Shown here in pieces: positions 34,469 through 45,335 of a DNA stretch of 64,000 bases (within the stretch, counting starts at the first letter, position 1; each line of letters begins with the position of its first letter). The notes beneath the pieces were generated by a model, which had not been told where the DNA came from, did no database searches, and saw only the letters and a program-made list of their open reading frames with translations. The stretch lies in assembly GCA_025766275.1 (NCBI GenBank), contig JAFKAC010000119.1, forward strand, positions 1 through 64,000, read 5' to 3'. The translations under genes were made by a program, and so were the position numbers. Source of the DNA: Lactarius indigo. Lineage: Eukaryota; Basidiomycota; Agaricomycetes; Russulales; Russulaceae.

Positions 34469-36348
34469 ATGCGCTACGCTGTTCTCGTTACAGGGCCAGC
34501 AGGCGCTGGCAAGTCTACCTTCTGCGCCTCGCTTATGACACACCTCCACGCTTCTAGGCGTACCGGTCATCTCGTCAACCTCGATCCTGCCGCGGCGCCC
34601 GATAGCTTCGAGTATGCGCCAACCATAGATATCAAAGACCTCGTTTCGGTCGAGGACGTTATGAGCGAGCTTGGTTACGGACCGAACGGCGGACTCGTCT
34701 ACTGCTTCGAGTACGTGAGTACTTTTTCCTCCGCGTCCTAAGTGATAACCCCGGGTTTCTACGGACACATAGATACCTCTTGCAGAACATGGACTGGCTC
34801 GAGGAGGAAGTCGGCGAATACGAAGACGACTACCTTATCATCGATTGTCCGGGTATGTCTGGCGTCCTCATCTCTCCGTGTTCACCGATGCGGCACACCA
34901 CGCTGCAGCAAGCCTAGACCGGCGGCGGCGCTGACCGATACTCCACATGTCTTCCTGCAGGCCAGATAGAGCTCTATACACACCATCCGTTCCTCCCCGC
35001 TCTCGTGAAGAACCTCCAACGGCTGGGTATGCGTACATCTGCGGTCTATCTTCTTGAATCGCAATTCATGGAAGATAAATACAAGTTCTTCAGGTGTGTC
35101 ATCGGGCTTCTTTTCGGATTGCTTGCACAGCGTTTTGTATATGTTTACTTCATATGCCGTCAAAGTCGAGGGCGACGTCACACTGTACCCACGTTATCTT
35201 TGCCATGAGCAACAACACGTTCATTTCCACGCACCCGTGCAGTGCAAGAGTTTCTAGTTTTGTGCCCTTCACCCTAACTCCGTCAATTCCGCCTTTCTAG
35301 TCTCTTTGTACCGATAACACCGGCTTACGACTCGTAGTGGCGTCTTATCAGCCATGTCGGCCATGGTTAACCTTGAGGTCCCCTGGATTAACGTAATGTC
35401 AAAAATGGATCTCGTCCTCCCCAATCCCGAGGAGCCTGCCGCCGGCGGTCGCAATGGCCTTCGTACACGTCGGAACATTGCACGGTAAATTTCTCCCTTT
35501 GTCATTCTCGCGTGGTATAATGTTACCCGAACTATCGGAACTCGTGCCTTCAGTGACGTTCTTCTCTTCTTTCATATCCGCACCTTGGCCGGTGCATGTT
35601 CACATTCGTCACATACTTAACTGTATCTGTTTTCTCTCTTGTTCACCCTTGCACGCGTTGTCCGACAGGTACTTGGATCCAGACCCTCTTTTATTGGCTG
35701 CACCTCACGGAAACGGGGATGAAGAGAACAGTGTCAATCCGCGCTTCCACGCGCTCAATCAGGCTCTTGTGCAGCTGGTGAGTCGCGTTGCCACTTAATA
35801 CACACGGAATCGACCTTCCCACATGGGTCCTTTATCACGAGCCGGAGCGCGGATCTGCGAGAAACAACAGGTCGTGCTAGACCTCGTTACTTTGTTGCGC
35901 CATCTGTTGCCTTCTCTCTCGAAATTCTCGCAGAAGAGAAAGCGCCCATAATGGCAATCATGATCTTCATATCTCTTCCCATGTTATTTTTTTGAACTGG
36001 CACCGAAGTCTATTCTGGTGCTTAACGGCAACTCTGGTCCACATTCATATCTACTTTATTTTTCCCACTTGCAAAATGAAGTAACTCTCTGACGTGTTTT
36101 CACATGACGTGACGGATAGATTGAGGACCACCCGCTTGTGACGTTCCTTCCGCTCGATCTGACCAACCCTGATTCCATTGAGAATGTGCTCAGCCATATC
36201 GACTACACGATGCAATACGGAGAGGATGAAGAACCGAAAGAGGTGGGTGCCACGCGTGCTGCGCCTGTTTTCCCGCGACTATGGTACCATCCCCCACGCA
36301 AAGACAGGCGTTGGATTGCGTCTCTTTCCTTCATAGAACGGGACATGA
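34469..36348 (+). CDS. GPN3: GPN-loop GTPase 3
   Basis: GPN3 helps assemble RNA polymerase II and bring it to the nucleus. It shows the Walker [17 protein letters not shown], the LVNLDPAA switch, the name-giving Gly-Pro-Asn loop in [55 protein letters not shown] (G4 motif SKMD), and after introns [29 protein letters not shown] and [11 protein letters not shown]. The last exon is uncertain: a GT-AG intron (36243-36336) leads to NGT and a stop at 36346-36348; another splice choice could give a longer acidic tail. Six to seven introns, some longer than usual for this window. Confidence 0.88.
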
Positions 36349-37550
36349 GGCTGACTATACCTTTGTCTTCCTTTGCATTCTTATGACCGCATGCCGAACT
36401 ACGCCACTTAACGCATTCGTCGTCGTGACGCCCATTTCGACATGTTCTCATTGGGCTCCGCTCCCTCCATCATTCCCTGGTGACACTCGCATACTTACGG
36501 TCCCGAACTCCGCGACTGCTGCGACTGGCTGCGCTCCGCCATAATCACGTGACTGTCGCTCACCATAGCCTCGTGATCTCGACGAGGGAGATTTTGCAGA
36601 GATGGAGTAAGAGGTACCCCCATTTGAGACCTGACAACTGTAGGGTGCACAGAAGCGGTGTATCGTGGTATGTAGTGTGATACTATAGGACGTTCAGGAT
36701 TGCATGGTCTCTCACACCGTTGGTCATGTGATAGTGGATACCAGTGCACAGATGACTTGTTCGCGGAGTCACTGACGCAGTTTAGTACAGCCAACCGAAA
36801 CGTTGGGACCGCCTCTGTCGAATTGGCTTGACTCCATATGACAGCCAAGGCGCGGGATCGCCCTCCAGTGGAGACACTTCCCCACTGCGATCCTAGTATC
36901 ATGTGGTTATCGTTATCGAGCTAAGAGAGTGGCGCAGGTGAGCGGCTGCACCACTACAACACGCACAAGTGGGTCGTCGGGTGGATTCTTTGTACCACTG
37001 GAAACGAAACAAGGCTTGTGATCCGGCGCCGCCGGTATGGAAAAACGCTGGAAGCCGGGTACTGGAACCAAAGACCAAATGGTAGAGGCGATACTCGCAC
37101 CAAATCTGAACACGCGCCGATCACAATAGGTTTTCGCGCTGGTCGAATGCGCCGCATAGCACGCAATCCTTCGCCATTATATCGTCGTGGATCCTTGAAA
37201 GGGATAAATATGACCCAAAGGGGGAGGGGGAGGGTGTCGGAGCGAGAAGGGTACGATGTGGGTTGGATTGTTTACAAGCGTGGCTGGCGTTGCAAATTGA
37301 AGGAGCAATGCATGGAGTGGCACTCCATGCAACGTGACGAATCGTCTGGGGGAATGGGCGGGACACGCGCAGGCGGGCTGGACCAGGGCCATGTATGCCG
37401 GGGCGATGCGAGACAACGGGCGCATCTTCGCGCCTGAGTCGGGGTGGACAGTGGACACAGCCCCGCGGTTGTGACCAAAAAAAAAGGATGAGGGCACCGA
37501 GCCGAGAGGGTGGCGGGGGATAGGTGAGATCCGATCTAATGTGAACGCGA
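36349..37550. other. Intergenic region after GPN3
   Basis: This holds 1.2 kb with no gene that I can support. A GC-rich part (37150-37550) forms the probable promoter of the next gene. Confidence 0.4.
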
Positions 37551-37557
37551 TATAAAG
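37551..37557 (+). promoter_or_regulatory. TATA box of the His/Arg/Ser-rich protein gene
   Basis: The word tataaag lies 66 bp before the start codon, followed by a C-rich leader (caattccaactcccaactcc) of the type seen at fungal transcription starts. Confidence 0.6.
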
Positions 37558-37616
37558 TCGCCCACTCCATTCACCAATTCCAACTCCCAACTCCAAGCCG
37601 TCTTCATTCCCCCGTC

Positions 37617-38189
37617 ATGTCGTTCTACGTCCCATCCACCCCCTCGCGTCATCGTTCACGCTCTTACTCCCTCGCCCAGCCAACTCAGATGGCTGCAACA
37701 ACGTACCCGTATCCGGCCACCCCTTACTCAGGATACAACACTCTCGCACCAAACTACTACGACAATCCTAGTTACAATAGCAGCCAAACCTACTACGTTG
37801 CACCTTCAATATCCGGGAGGAGTCGCAGTCGCAGTCGTTCCCGTCATGCTCATGGCCATAGTCACGGCCACTCCCATCGTCGTTCACACTCACACCACCA
37901 CCCCCATGGTCACCAACGCCGATCCCACAGCACTACTTCTCACAGGCACCGCCGACCAAGCCACCATGTACGCTTCTCCCTGTCCAGAAATGAACGGTTA
38001 GCTCATTTCTTTCTTAAATTTTAGCACGGCTCTCACCGCCAACCCCCAAGCATCACTTATCCCCCCCATCACTCCCCAACTATTGGAGAGCGCATCCTCA
38101 GTTTCTTTGGTTTCGGGAACAATCACCGTTATGTTGACCAGCATGGTCGTTCCGTCGACAATCGCGGGAGGACATTACACAAATATTAA
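37617..38189 (+). CDS. His/Arg/Ser-rich protein with conserved YVDxHGRxVDxRGR C-terminus
   Basis: Two exons joined at an intron from 37971 to about 38024 give about 172 residues. The first part is Tyr/Pro/Ser-rich (TYPYPATPYSGYNTLAPNYY), the middle is SRSRSRSRHAHGHSHGHSH followed by more His and Arg, and the second exon gives HHSPTIGERILSFFGFGNNH then RYVDQHGRSVDNRGRTLHKY. That C-terminal motif is a pattern I associate with small His-rich proteins of mushrooms; no function is known to me. The His clusters could bind metal, which is inference. Without the intron the frame ends in an unrelated tail. Confidence 0.75.
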
Positions 38190-40454
38190 GATTCGCGTTG
38201 AGATGACCGAGTATCCCCCCGTTTCGTCACGCGTCAGGGACCGCAGCGCGCGTGTTTGCGCTAAAAACATTCTTGCTCAAGCTTCGATACCAACTAGTCG
38301 CGTGTCGACTCTGTCTTACCACGCCATGCAAAGTTTGGAGACTTCTCATTTCATCTTATCAATCCCCGCCGACTTCCCCGCGCCGCCCCCTCGGACAGTA
38401 ACTTCCAAACAGCAGCTTGGGCGCACCTCCCACACGTAGTGCCGCAGGCACCGTCCGTATCGCACGGCCAGGAGTCTCCGGTCTGCCTACTCCCCTGTGC
38501 TGATTGCATCTAATGATCCTACGTTACCCGGATGATGTTGTTTTACGATACTTACCTCTATCTATTCGTGCCAGACAAACTCTCATCAATGTATGTAACA
38601 GTGTAGCCAGCATAGTCGCCGAATTACGAATGTGTATTCGTCAGTTACCAAGATGACAAACGTTCGTCGCTCTGGCTGAGTGGTGTCTGCTGATATTCCC
38701 ACCGATATGAACGTGTAAGTGGCTTCGCTATCTGCCTCGTGTGCCCTTTAGGGCCTGAACTTCCCTGGGAGGACGTCACTGGGAACAACACGAGGCAAAC
38801 CTTAACGTACACCGAAGACAACAAATAGACATCTCTCGGCGAATCGAGAACAAATGGGCGTCATGCGGCGATCCAAAATGAGGGACAAAGTTTAAAATTT
38901 TTACTCACAGAAATCGGGTGGAGATAAGTGACGAACCCGAACGCGACTCGCATCGTGCTTCAACAATGGTCACCAGAAACAAAACGGCATGTGGCAGACA
39001 CAATGCGAGCAATCGAGCTCAGCCCGCCGGAAAAAGAGAACAAGCGCGCGCGTGTGCGCCTGTGAGAGGCAAGGAAGCGAAAAGGGAAAGAGAAGCTCAG
39101 CCTGAGGCGCGGCGCAACGCGGGGCCTTGGAACGGACTTGTATGCTTTCCCTCTCGTACTCACGGGGGAATCATGCTCGCAGAACCACGATGCGAAAATG
39201 GGGGTGGGGCTCGGTTGGTTCCGCCGAGGATCGGAGCAGCAGTGGGAGTGAGGTGAGTGCCATTCACTTGTGCATACTGTGCCAAAAAAAAAAAGCAATG
39301 TTCCCAGAACAGACTTATCTCTCCCGACTCTGTGGTCGAGCGTGCGCCGGCCGCGCGCAGTTACCAGTAGTGGCTGGCGGAAGGCGGAAGTTAGTCAGAC
39401 ACTATGTGTGTGTGGGAAGAAACCTGGTTCTCAGTATGGTTATCCTTGGATTCAGATGGCACCGATTACCCATTTATCTCTGGTCGGTGGCTTTCGCTCT
39501 CAATTAGGGGACGAGGAAGGAATGAATGAATGATGGCGACAGCAGCGCTAGCCCCCGAGTAATATGAAAGTTCTTCCCTGCGGGCGTCGAAAAAGAGCGA
39601 GAACATCACGCAGTAGCTGGACACCATTTGATTGAGCGAGGCGCCGGCCGCAATGACCACAAATTTTTTTTTCGTGCTTCATTGACGCTGTCATGGATCT
39701 ATCCCTATACGCATTTATTGGGGGACCAGGGACGGCATACTTCGAGAAGAGGAACCGGCAAGCGAGAGGGCGAATGATGAGCCGTACGTACAGTAGACGA
39801 GCAAATTGGTGTAGCTCCTAGGACCCTCGGGATACAGGAATGAAGTGGTGCCGTTCAGCACCTGGGCTTATCGGCCGCGGTCGTGGATATGGTGGTTCAA
39901 AGGGCCAGAACTCGATCATACGAGCTAAGCGCAGCCCATCGGCAGTCTTGGGTGTCCGTTGTCTGAGACCCATTTTTGGCTAATTGACATGAATGGAAGA
40001 TAGAACCGTCATTTGTGGGTTCGTGGTCAGCATCAGCTTCGCGGTAATCGCCGGGTGGTCTCATTGTTGGCGCGCTTGCCAGTGCTTCCGCGAGTCTCGT
40101 TGTCGCGCTGCTATTATTGGGCGTTCAAGCGCTGAGCCACAACCCCTCCGTGCCGTTGGCGTTTCTCTTGTTAAAGCTCGATCGACACTAGAAGCATTTA
40201 CTACGCGTGCTACTGAATCTTTCTGACTAGGTGCCAAGCCAGATCCACGCCATAAAATTCGTTCTCCACTATTTTGCATGCGATTGTACTATTCTTGATG
40301 CCCCCCCACGACACTTCGGCAGGTCACAAATTGGGCTACAGAGCTCGGCAGCCACACAGTTGATATCTCGGTCGTCTGTTATATGCCTCCCTTTATTTAG
40401 CCATAGAGGTGAAAATGCAGGCCACATTCTAATCTACCGAAGTTGAAGCGCATT
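38190..40454. other. Gene-poor stretch
   Basis: This holds 2.3 kb with no gene I can support. Parts are purine-rich (39050-39110). Short frames have low-complexity products without family features. Confidence 0.4.
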
Positions 40455-40489
40455 GGTCAGCAAATTTGGTGCCGGCGTGGAGGGCATTG

Positions 40490-41215
40490 CGAGCTATCGT
40501 CGTCTTCCCTGCCGCTGTCACTGCAAATGCGTACTAAGTCTTAATTCTCGATTAATGACGACTGCTAACTACTCTGGGTGTTTTCCCTTACACGACTCTC
40601 GCTCTTGTTTTTTTGTTACTGTATTCTTTGCCGCTAAACACCTTGTGCCGTCGTCGCTACTCTTTCTGAAGCTTGACGACACCTACTGTAATGCACTATC
40701 CCTATCCCAAAAGACGCGCTAAGAGTTTCACTTCCCACTGCTTCCATGCGTACTGCACTACGACGCTATACTGCGAACTATCGTTGTCTTCCCTGTTGCT
40801 GTCACGACAAATCCTTGCTAAGTTTTTACTCTCAGTTAATCATATGGTGACGACTGCTAACCACTCTGAGTGTTTTTAATTGTACGAATTTTACTTATTT
40901 CGCTGTTAAACGTGCTAAACCATGGCACCCTCGTGCCGCGTCGCTGCTCAATTCTTTCTAAAGCTTGATCGACAAGATCGACATCTAGCGCACGTGGTAT
41001 TACTTTGTCAACAAACCCGCTAAAGGGTTCGTTCCACACTGCTTCCAGGCGTATTGTACTATGTCACTATATTACAAACCATCACTGTCTTCCCCGCAAC
41101 TATCATCGCAAGTGCGTGCTAAACTCATACTCTCAAATAGTGTGTCACGTGGTGATGATGGTGACGACTGCTAACCACTCCAAGTATTATCACTTTTTTT
41201 GTATGAAATACCTCC
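40490..41215 (+). repeat. Array of about 300-bp promoter repeats before MEP-D
   Basis: Three consecutive units each contain a tcgttgtcttccctg-like word, a conserved block (atgacgactgctaac near 40554, atggtgacgactgctaac near 40845 and 41158), a gctaaac word, an aagcttga word and a cactgcttcca word. The spacing is about 290-315 bp. Only the last unit is next to the gene. Confidence 0.75.
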
Positions 41216-41284
41216 CTGAGTACACGTACCATTTCAGCAAGCCTCATCTTCTCTGCTTTTTTGCACTAGCTGTCTCGACTGACC

Positions 41285-42373
41285 ATGTTCACTTCTGCTC
41301 TTCCCATCTTCTTGGGTGTATCTGTTGCTCTCGCATCCGTTGCCAAAGTCTCCGAGCGTTCCAACCCGAGCGGTATTTCTCGCTGCAGTACCACCATAAC
41401 GGAGGAGAGGATTGCTGAGGCGGAGGAACATTTTAAGGCGAACTATGTCCCCTCGCCTCTTGCAGAGAGGGGAACTGCGGTAATCAATGTGTTCTTTCAT
41501 GTCATCAGTGCGGATGGGACGCCGCAAGGCGGAAACCTCCCGTTCGTTCAATTGTCATTCAATATTCAGAGTGCACCCTGCTCACACGATTGCCTCTAGG
41601 AATGGCGCCATCTTCGCACAGATGACTGTGCTCAACAATAACTTTGCTAGTACTGGCCTCGCATTCCGACTTGCGAACATTGACCGCACTGTGAATGCCG
41701 ACTGGTTCAACAACGCTGCTCCCAACTCGCCTCAGCAAACTGCCATGAAGAATACCCTTCGAAACGGTGGTCTTGCTGACCTCAATATTTACAGCGTCGG
41801 GTGAGTGCCGATCGGACCTCAGAATTATGGGAAAGACTAACTCTGTCCCTGCGCAGATTCAATAGCACAGATCATCTCGGTTATGCTACTTTCCCTTTCA
41901 ACTATAACCCAAATTCTAAGGACGATGGTGTCGTATTCCGTTACTCTTCAGTCCCCGGCGGCACAGCAGGGCCTTATAACGAGGGCAAGGTAAAACTATA
42001 AGTTTTGATAGAGACTCAACAGTGTTAACATGACTATCACCAAAGACTGTTACACACGAGGTTGGCCACTGGGCCGGTCTATACCATACCTTCCAAGGTG
42101 GCTGTCAAATTCCTGGTGATCTTGTTGACGACACAGCTGCGGAGGCCAGCCCTGCATTCGGTTGCCAATCCGGTCGTAACACTTGCCAACAGCCTGGCCC
42201 CGACCCTATCCACAACTACATGGACTATTCCGATGATTCCTGCATGACTCAGTTCACTTTTGGTGAGTGTGATCTGTTCTCGATGGCAAGAGTAACACTG
42301 ACAGCGACTCGCTTAAGGCCAAGCCCGCCGCTTGAGAGGCATGCTTGCCACCTACCGAGGCATCCGTTACTAA
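41285..42373 (+). CDS. MEP-D: secreted M43B metalloprotease, second subgroup
   Basis: Signal peptide [19 protein letters not shown], propeptide with [20 protein letters not shown] (Cys kept), then [20 protein letters not shown]. The zinc site reads [18 protein letters not shown], with Ala where the others have Val; the Cys pattern follows ([19 protein letters not shown]) with Met-turn [11 protein letters not shown], and the last exon gives [18 protein letters not shown]. Introns are at the same four sites as in MEP-A. The proline-containing linker PGPDPIHNY marks the D/E subgroup. The gene is intact; the start is the ATG at 41285. Confidence 0.92.
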
Positions 42374-42514
42374 GTATTGGCCGAGCCCGTTATTTGTAGC
42401 AGGACTAGTATACAATTTGCATTTATATTGTCTACATACAAATACCCAGAATTCTAAGAAATATTCCATGGCTTCATTTTCGAATGACAATGAAACACGA
42501 ACCACTGGAGAGTC

Positions 42515-42860
42515 CTGTGCAAATCTGTCGAACTTATACCTCGAATCTCCGAGGAGAATGTCAATGGGGCAAAGGAGGTACGGTGCTTGGACGGTGCATC
42601 CACCGACCTCGATAATGCTTGGTGTTTCAATTCTCTCTATCACGAGACGGACTATAATTGATTGCCTTTCTTAACTGCCAGCGAGCAGGGGCAATCAACC
42701 CCCTACTATCAAAAGAGGGAATCACTCTTGGAATCACTTTCACTCGCCAGTAAAATCAATATTAAATAAGATAATTCTTTGATAATCGGTGTCACTCGCG
42801 TCAATCGCGAATATGGATGCTGCACCCTTCTCAGCCTCGTGCGCCGCCAGTCACTGTAAT
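42515..42860 (-). pseudogene. dUTPase 3' remnant after MEP-D
   Basis: The minus strand encodes recognisable but broken dUTPase pieces: TDYQRIILFN and IDFTG (compare [14 protein letters not shown] and DFTG), then, after remnants of the intron, [15 protein letters not shown] (compare [15 protein letters not shown]), and DNA matching the last exon. It keeps the convergent order seen at 22.8 kb, protease then inverted dut end. Confidence 0.8.
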
Positions 42861-42969
42861 AGGAATCGAGCCGAGACCTTTCCGGGCCCTCCATACAAAA
42901 TCTGTACTGGGAAATGCTGCTATAGAAAGATAGGCATCTACTGAGCCCTCTGCCCAACTTGGTCACCGG

Positions 42970-43685
42970 CGTGAAGGGCGTTAACCATCGTCGTCATCCC
43001 TGCCGTTGTCAGTGCAAACACGTACTCTCGATTAATAACAACTCTGGGTATTTTCCCTTGCATGACTCTCGCTTTGTTTTTGTTTTTTTGCCGCTAAACT
43101 CATGTGCCGTCGTCGCTAGCGACTCGCTACTCTTCTTTCTAAAGCTTGACCGACGGTAACGACATTTAATTTATGCGCTATCCCTTTGACAAAAGACACG
43201 CTAAAGGTTTCGCTTCCCACTGCTTCCATGCGTATTGCACTGTGACACTATACTGCAATCTATCGTTGTCTTCCCCGTCGCTGTCACAACAAATAGGTGC
43301 TAAATCCTTGCTTTCAATTGATGTTGCCATATGGTGACAACCACTGACGACTCTGAGTGTTTTCACTTGTATGAGTTTTGCTTTTTTTGCCGCTAAACGC
43401 GCTGAACTGTGACACTCTCGTGCTATCGTCGCCGCTCTTTCTAAAGCTTGATCGACAATAACGGCATCTAGTCCGCGTGCTATCCCTCTGTTAAAAGATA
43501 CGCTAAAGGTTCGCTCCACATTGCTTCCATGTGTATTGTACTATATTGTGAGCCATCGTTGTCTTCCCTGCAACTATCATCGCAAATCCGTGCTAAATTC
43601 ATGCTCTCGACTAGTGTGTCGCGTTGTGGCGACTGCTAACTACTCCAAGTGTTATTACTTTTTTTTTCTTTTATATAAATACCCT
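42970..43685 (+). repeat. Array of about 300-bp promoter repeats before MEP-E
   Basis: Three degenerate units with the same order of words as before MEP-D: conserved blocks near 43025, 43330 and 43620, aagcttga words near 43142 and 43444, and cactgcttcca near 43216. Only the last block precedes the TATA box. Confidence 0.7.
43672..43680 (+). promoter_or_regulatory. TATA box of MEP-E
   Basis: The word tatataaat lies 76 bp before the start codon, directly after the last conserved promoter block. Confidence 0.7.
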
Positions 43686-43755
43686 CTTGAGTGCACGCAG
43701 CACTTCGGCAAGCCTCATCTCCTCTGTTGCTTTGAGATAGCTATCTCAATTGACC

Positions 43756-44836
43756 ATGTTCATTCCTGCTCTGTCCATCTTCTTGGGTGCCACCGTCGCT
43801 CTCGCATCCGTTGCCAAAGTCTCTGAGCGTTCCAACCCGAGTGTTAATCGCTGCAGTACCACCATAACTAAGGAGAGGATCGCTGCGGCGGAGGAACATT
43901 TGAAGGCGAACTATGTCCCCCCGACTCAGGCAGAGAGGGCAACTGCAGAGATCCAGGTGTACTTTCATGTCATCAGTGAGGATGGGACGCCGGAAGGCGG
44001 AGACCTCTCGTTCGTTCAATTGATGTTCGATATTCAGAGCGTCTCTTGCTCACTTCATCGCCTCTAGGGTTGACCTCATCCTCGATCAGATGAATGTGCT
44101 CAATGAAAATTTTGCTGGCACTGGCCTCGCATTCGAACTTGTAGAAATTGATCGCACCGTGAACGCTGACTGGTTCCACAATGCCACCCCCGACTCGCCC
44201 CAACAAGACCAGATGAAGGGAGAACTATATAAAGGTGGTTCCGCTGATCTCAATATTTACAGCGTTGGGTAAGTGTTGATCGGACCTCAGGACGGGCAAG
44301 ACTAACTTTGTCCATGCAGGTTCACTAGCACAGATCACCTCGGTTATGCTACTTTCCCCTTCGACTATACCACAAATCCTCAGGACGACGGTATCGTAAT
44401 TCTTTACTCTTCAGTCCCCGGCGGCGAAACGGCGCCTTTTAACGGGGGGAAGGTAAAATTATAATTTTTGATAGAAACTCAACAGTGCTGACATAAGTAT
44501 CATCGAAGACCGCTACACATGAGGTTGGCCACTGGGTCGGTTTATACCATACCTTCCAGGGTGGTTGCAAGGGCGACGGTGATTTGGTCTCGGACACAGC
44601 TGCGGAGGCCATCCCTGCATCCGGTTGCCCCACCGGTCGTGACACTTGCCCACAGCCTGGCCCCGACCCAATCCACAACTACATGGACTACTCTGATGAT
44701 TCCTGCTTGACTCAATTCACTCATGGTGAGTGCCGTCTGTTCTTAATGGAAAGAATGACGCTGACAGCGACTCGTTTCAGGCCAAGTCCAACGCTTCAGA
44801 CGCCTGCTTGCCACCTACCGAGGCATCCATATCTAA
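43756..44836 (+). CDS. MEP-E: secreted M43B metalloprotease, second subgroup
   Basis: Signal peptide [19 protein letters not shown], propeptide with [20 protein letters not shown], then [19 protein letters not shown]. Zinc site [18 protein letters not shown], Cys pattern [20 protein letters not shown], Met-turn [11 protein letters not shown], and last exon [18 protein letters not shown]. All four introns are kept. It is a clear sister of MEP-D but differs at many positions, so this tandem pair is older than the A/B pair. The start is the ATG at 43756. Confidence 0.92.
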
Positions 44837-44989
44837 GTATCAGCCGTGCCCTCAGTCGTAACGAGACTAGTATACCATTCATGTTTGTATTGTCCGCGTA
44901 CAAGCACCTAGAATTCTAAGAAATATTCTAAAGTGCTTAATTATTGGGTGACAGTGTGGCACTCTTTACTAGCGGGCCCAATGTAAACC

Positions 44990-45335
44990 TGTTGAACTTA
45001 CCCCGAATCTCCAAGGAGAATGCTAACGGGGAAAAGGGCCCGGGGATGTGGTACTTGGACGGTGCATCCATTGACTCCAAGAACGCTTGGTGTTTCAATT
45101 CTGTGATAGAGATGGACCGTGTACTAATCGATTGCCTTCCTCGACTGCCAGTGGGCAATCAATCACCTACCATCAGACGAGGGAATCCCTTTGGCTCGCC
45201 AGTGAAGTCAACATTAAATAAGTAGATAATTATTTAATAGTCAATATCCCTCGCGTCAATCGTGAATATTGCGTGAATCATGGACGCTACACCCTTCTCA
45301 TCCTTGTGCGCTGCCAGTCACTGCAATAGCATCAG
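44990..45335 (-). pseudogene. dUTPase 3' remnant after MEP-E
   Basis: The minus-strand DNA matches dut from the GCGTCCA before the MIDTGAG exon, through TTGACTTCACTGGCGAG (exon end and splice donor of DTDFTGE) and AGTCGAGGAAGGCAATCG (start of the VEEGDR exon), to the last exon. Frames are broken. It is in the same position and orientation as the remnant after MEP-D. Confidence 0.75.

Larger units (their letters stand above)
40455..42952 (+). repeat. Duplication unit D (tandem with unit E)
   Basis: This unit holds a promoter-repeat array, MEP-D and an inverted dUTPase remnant. It matches the next 2.4 kb (unit E) along its whole length; both begin with the related words gccggcgtggagggc (near 40472) and accggcgtgaagggc (near 42964). 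Confidence 0.75.
42953..45335 (+). repeat. Duplication unit E
   Basis: This is the second tandem copy of unit D: promoter repeats (42970-43685), MEP-E and a second dUTPase remnant. Confidence 0.75.

Noticed and set aside
38918..39507. Overlapping frames of 110-126 codons on both strands
   Set aside because: The products are low complexity (Arg/Glu/Ala) and come from purine-rich DNA; no family or splice structure supports a gene.
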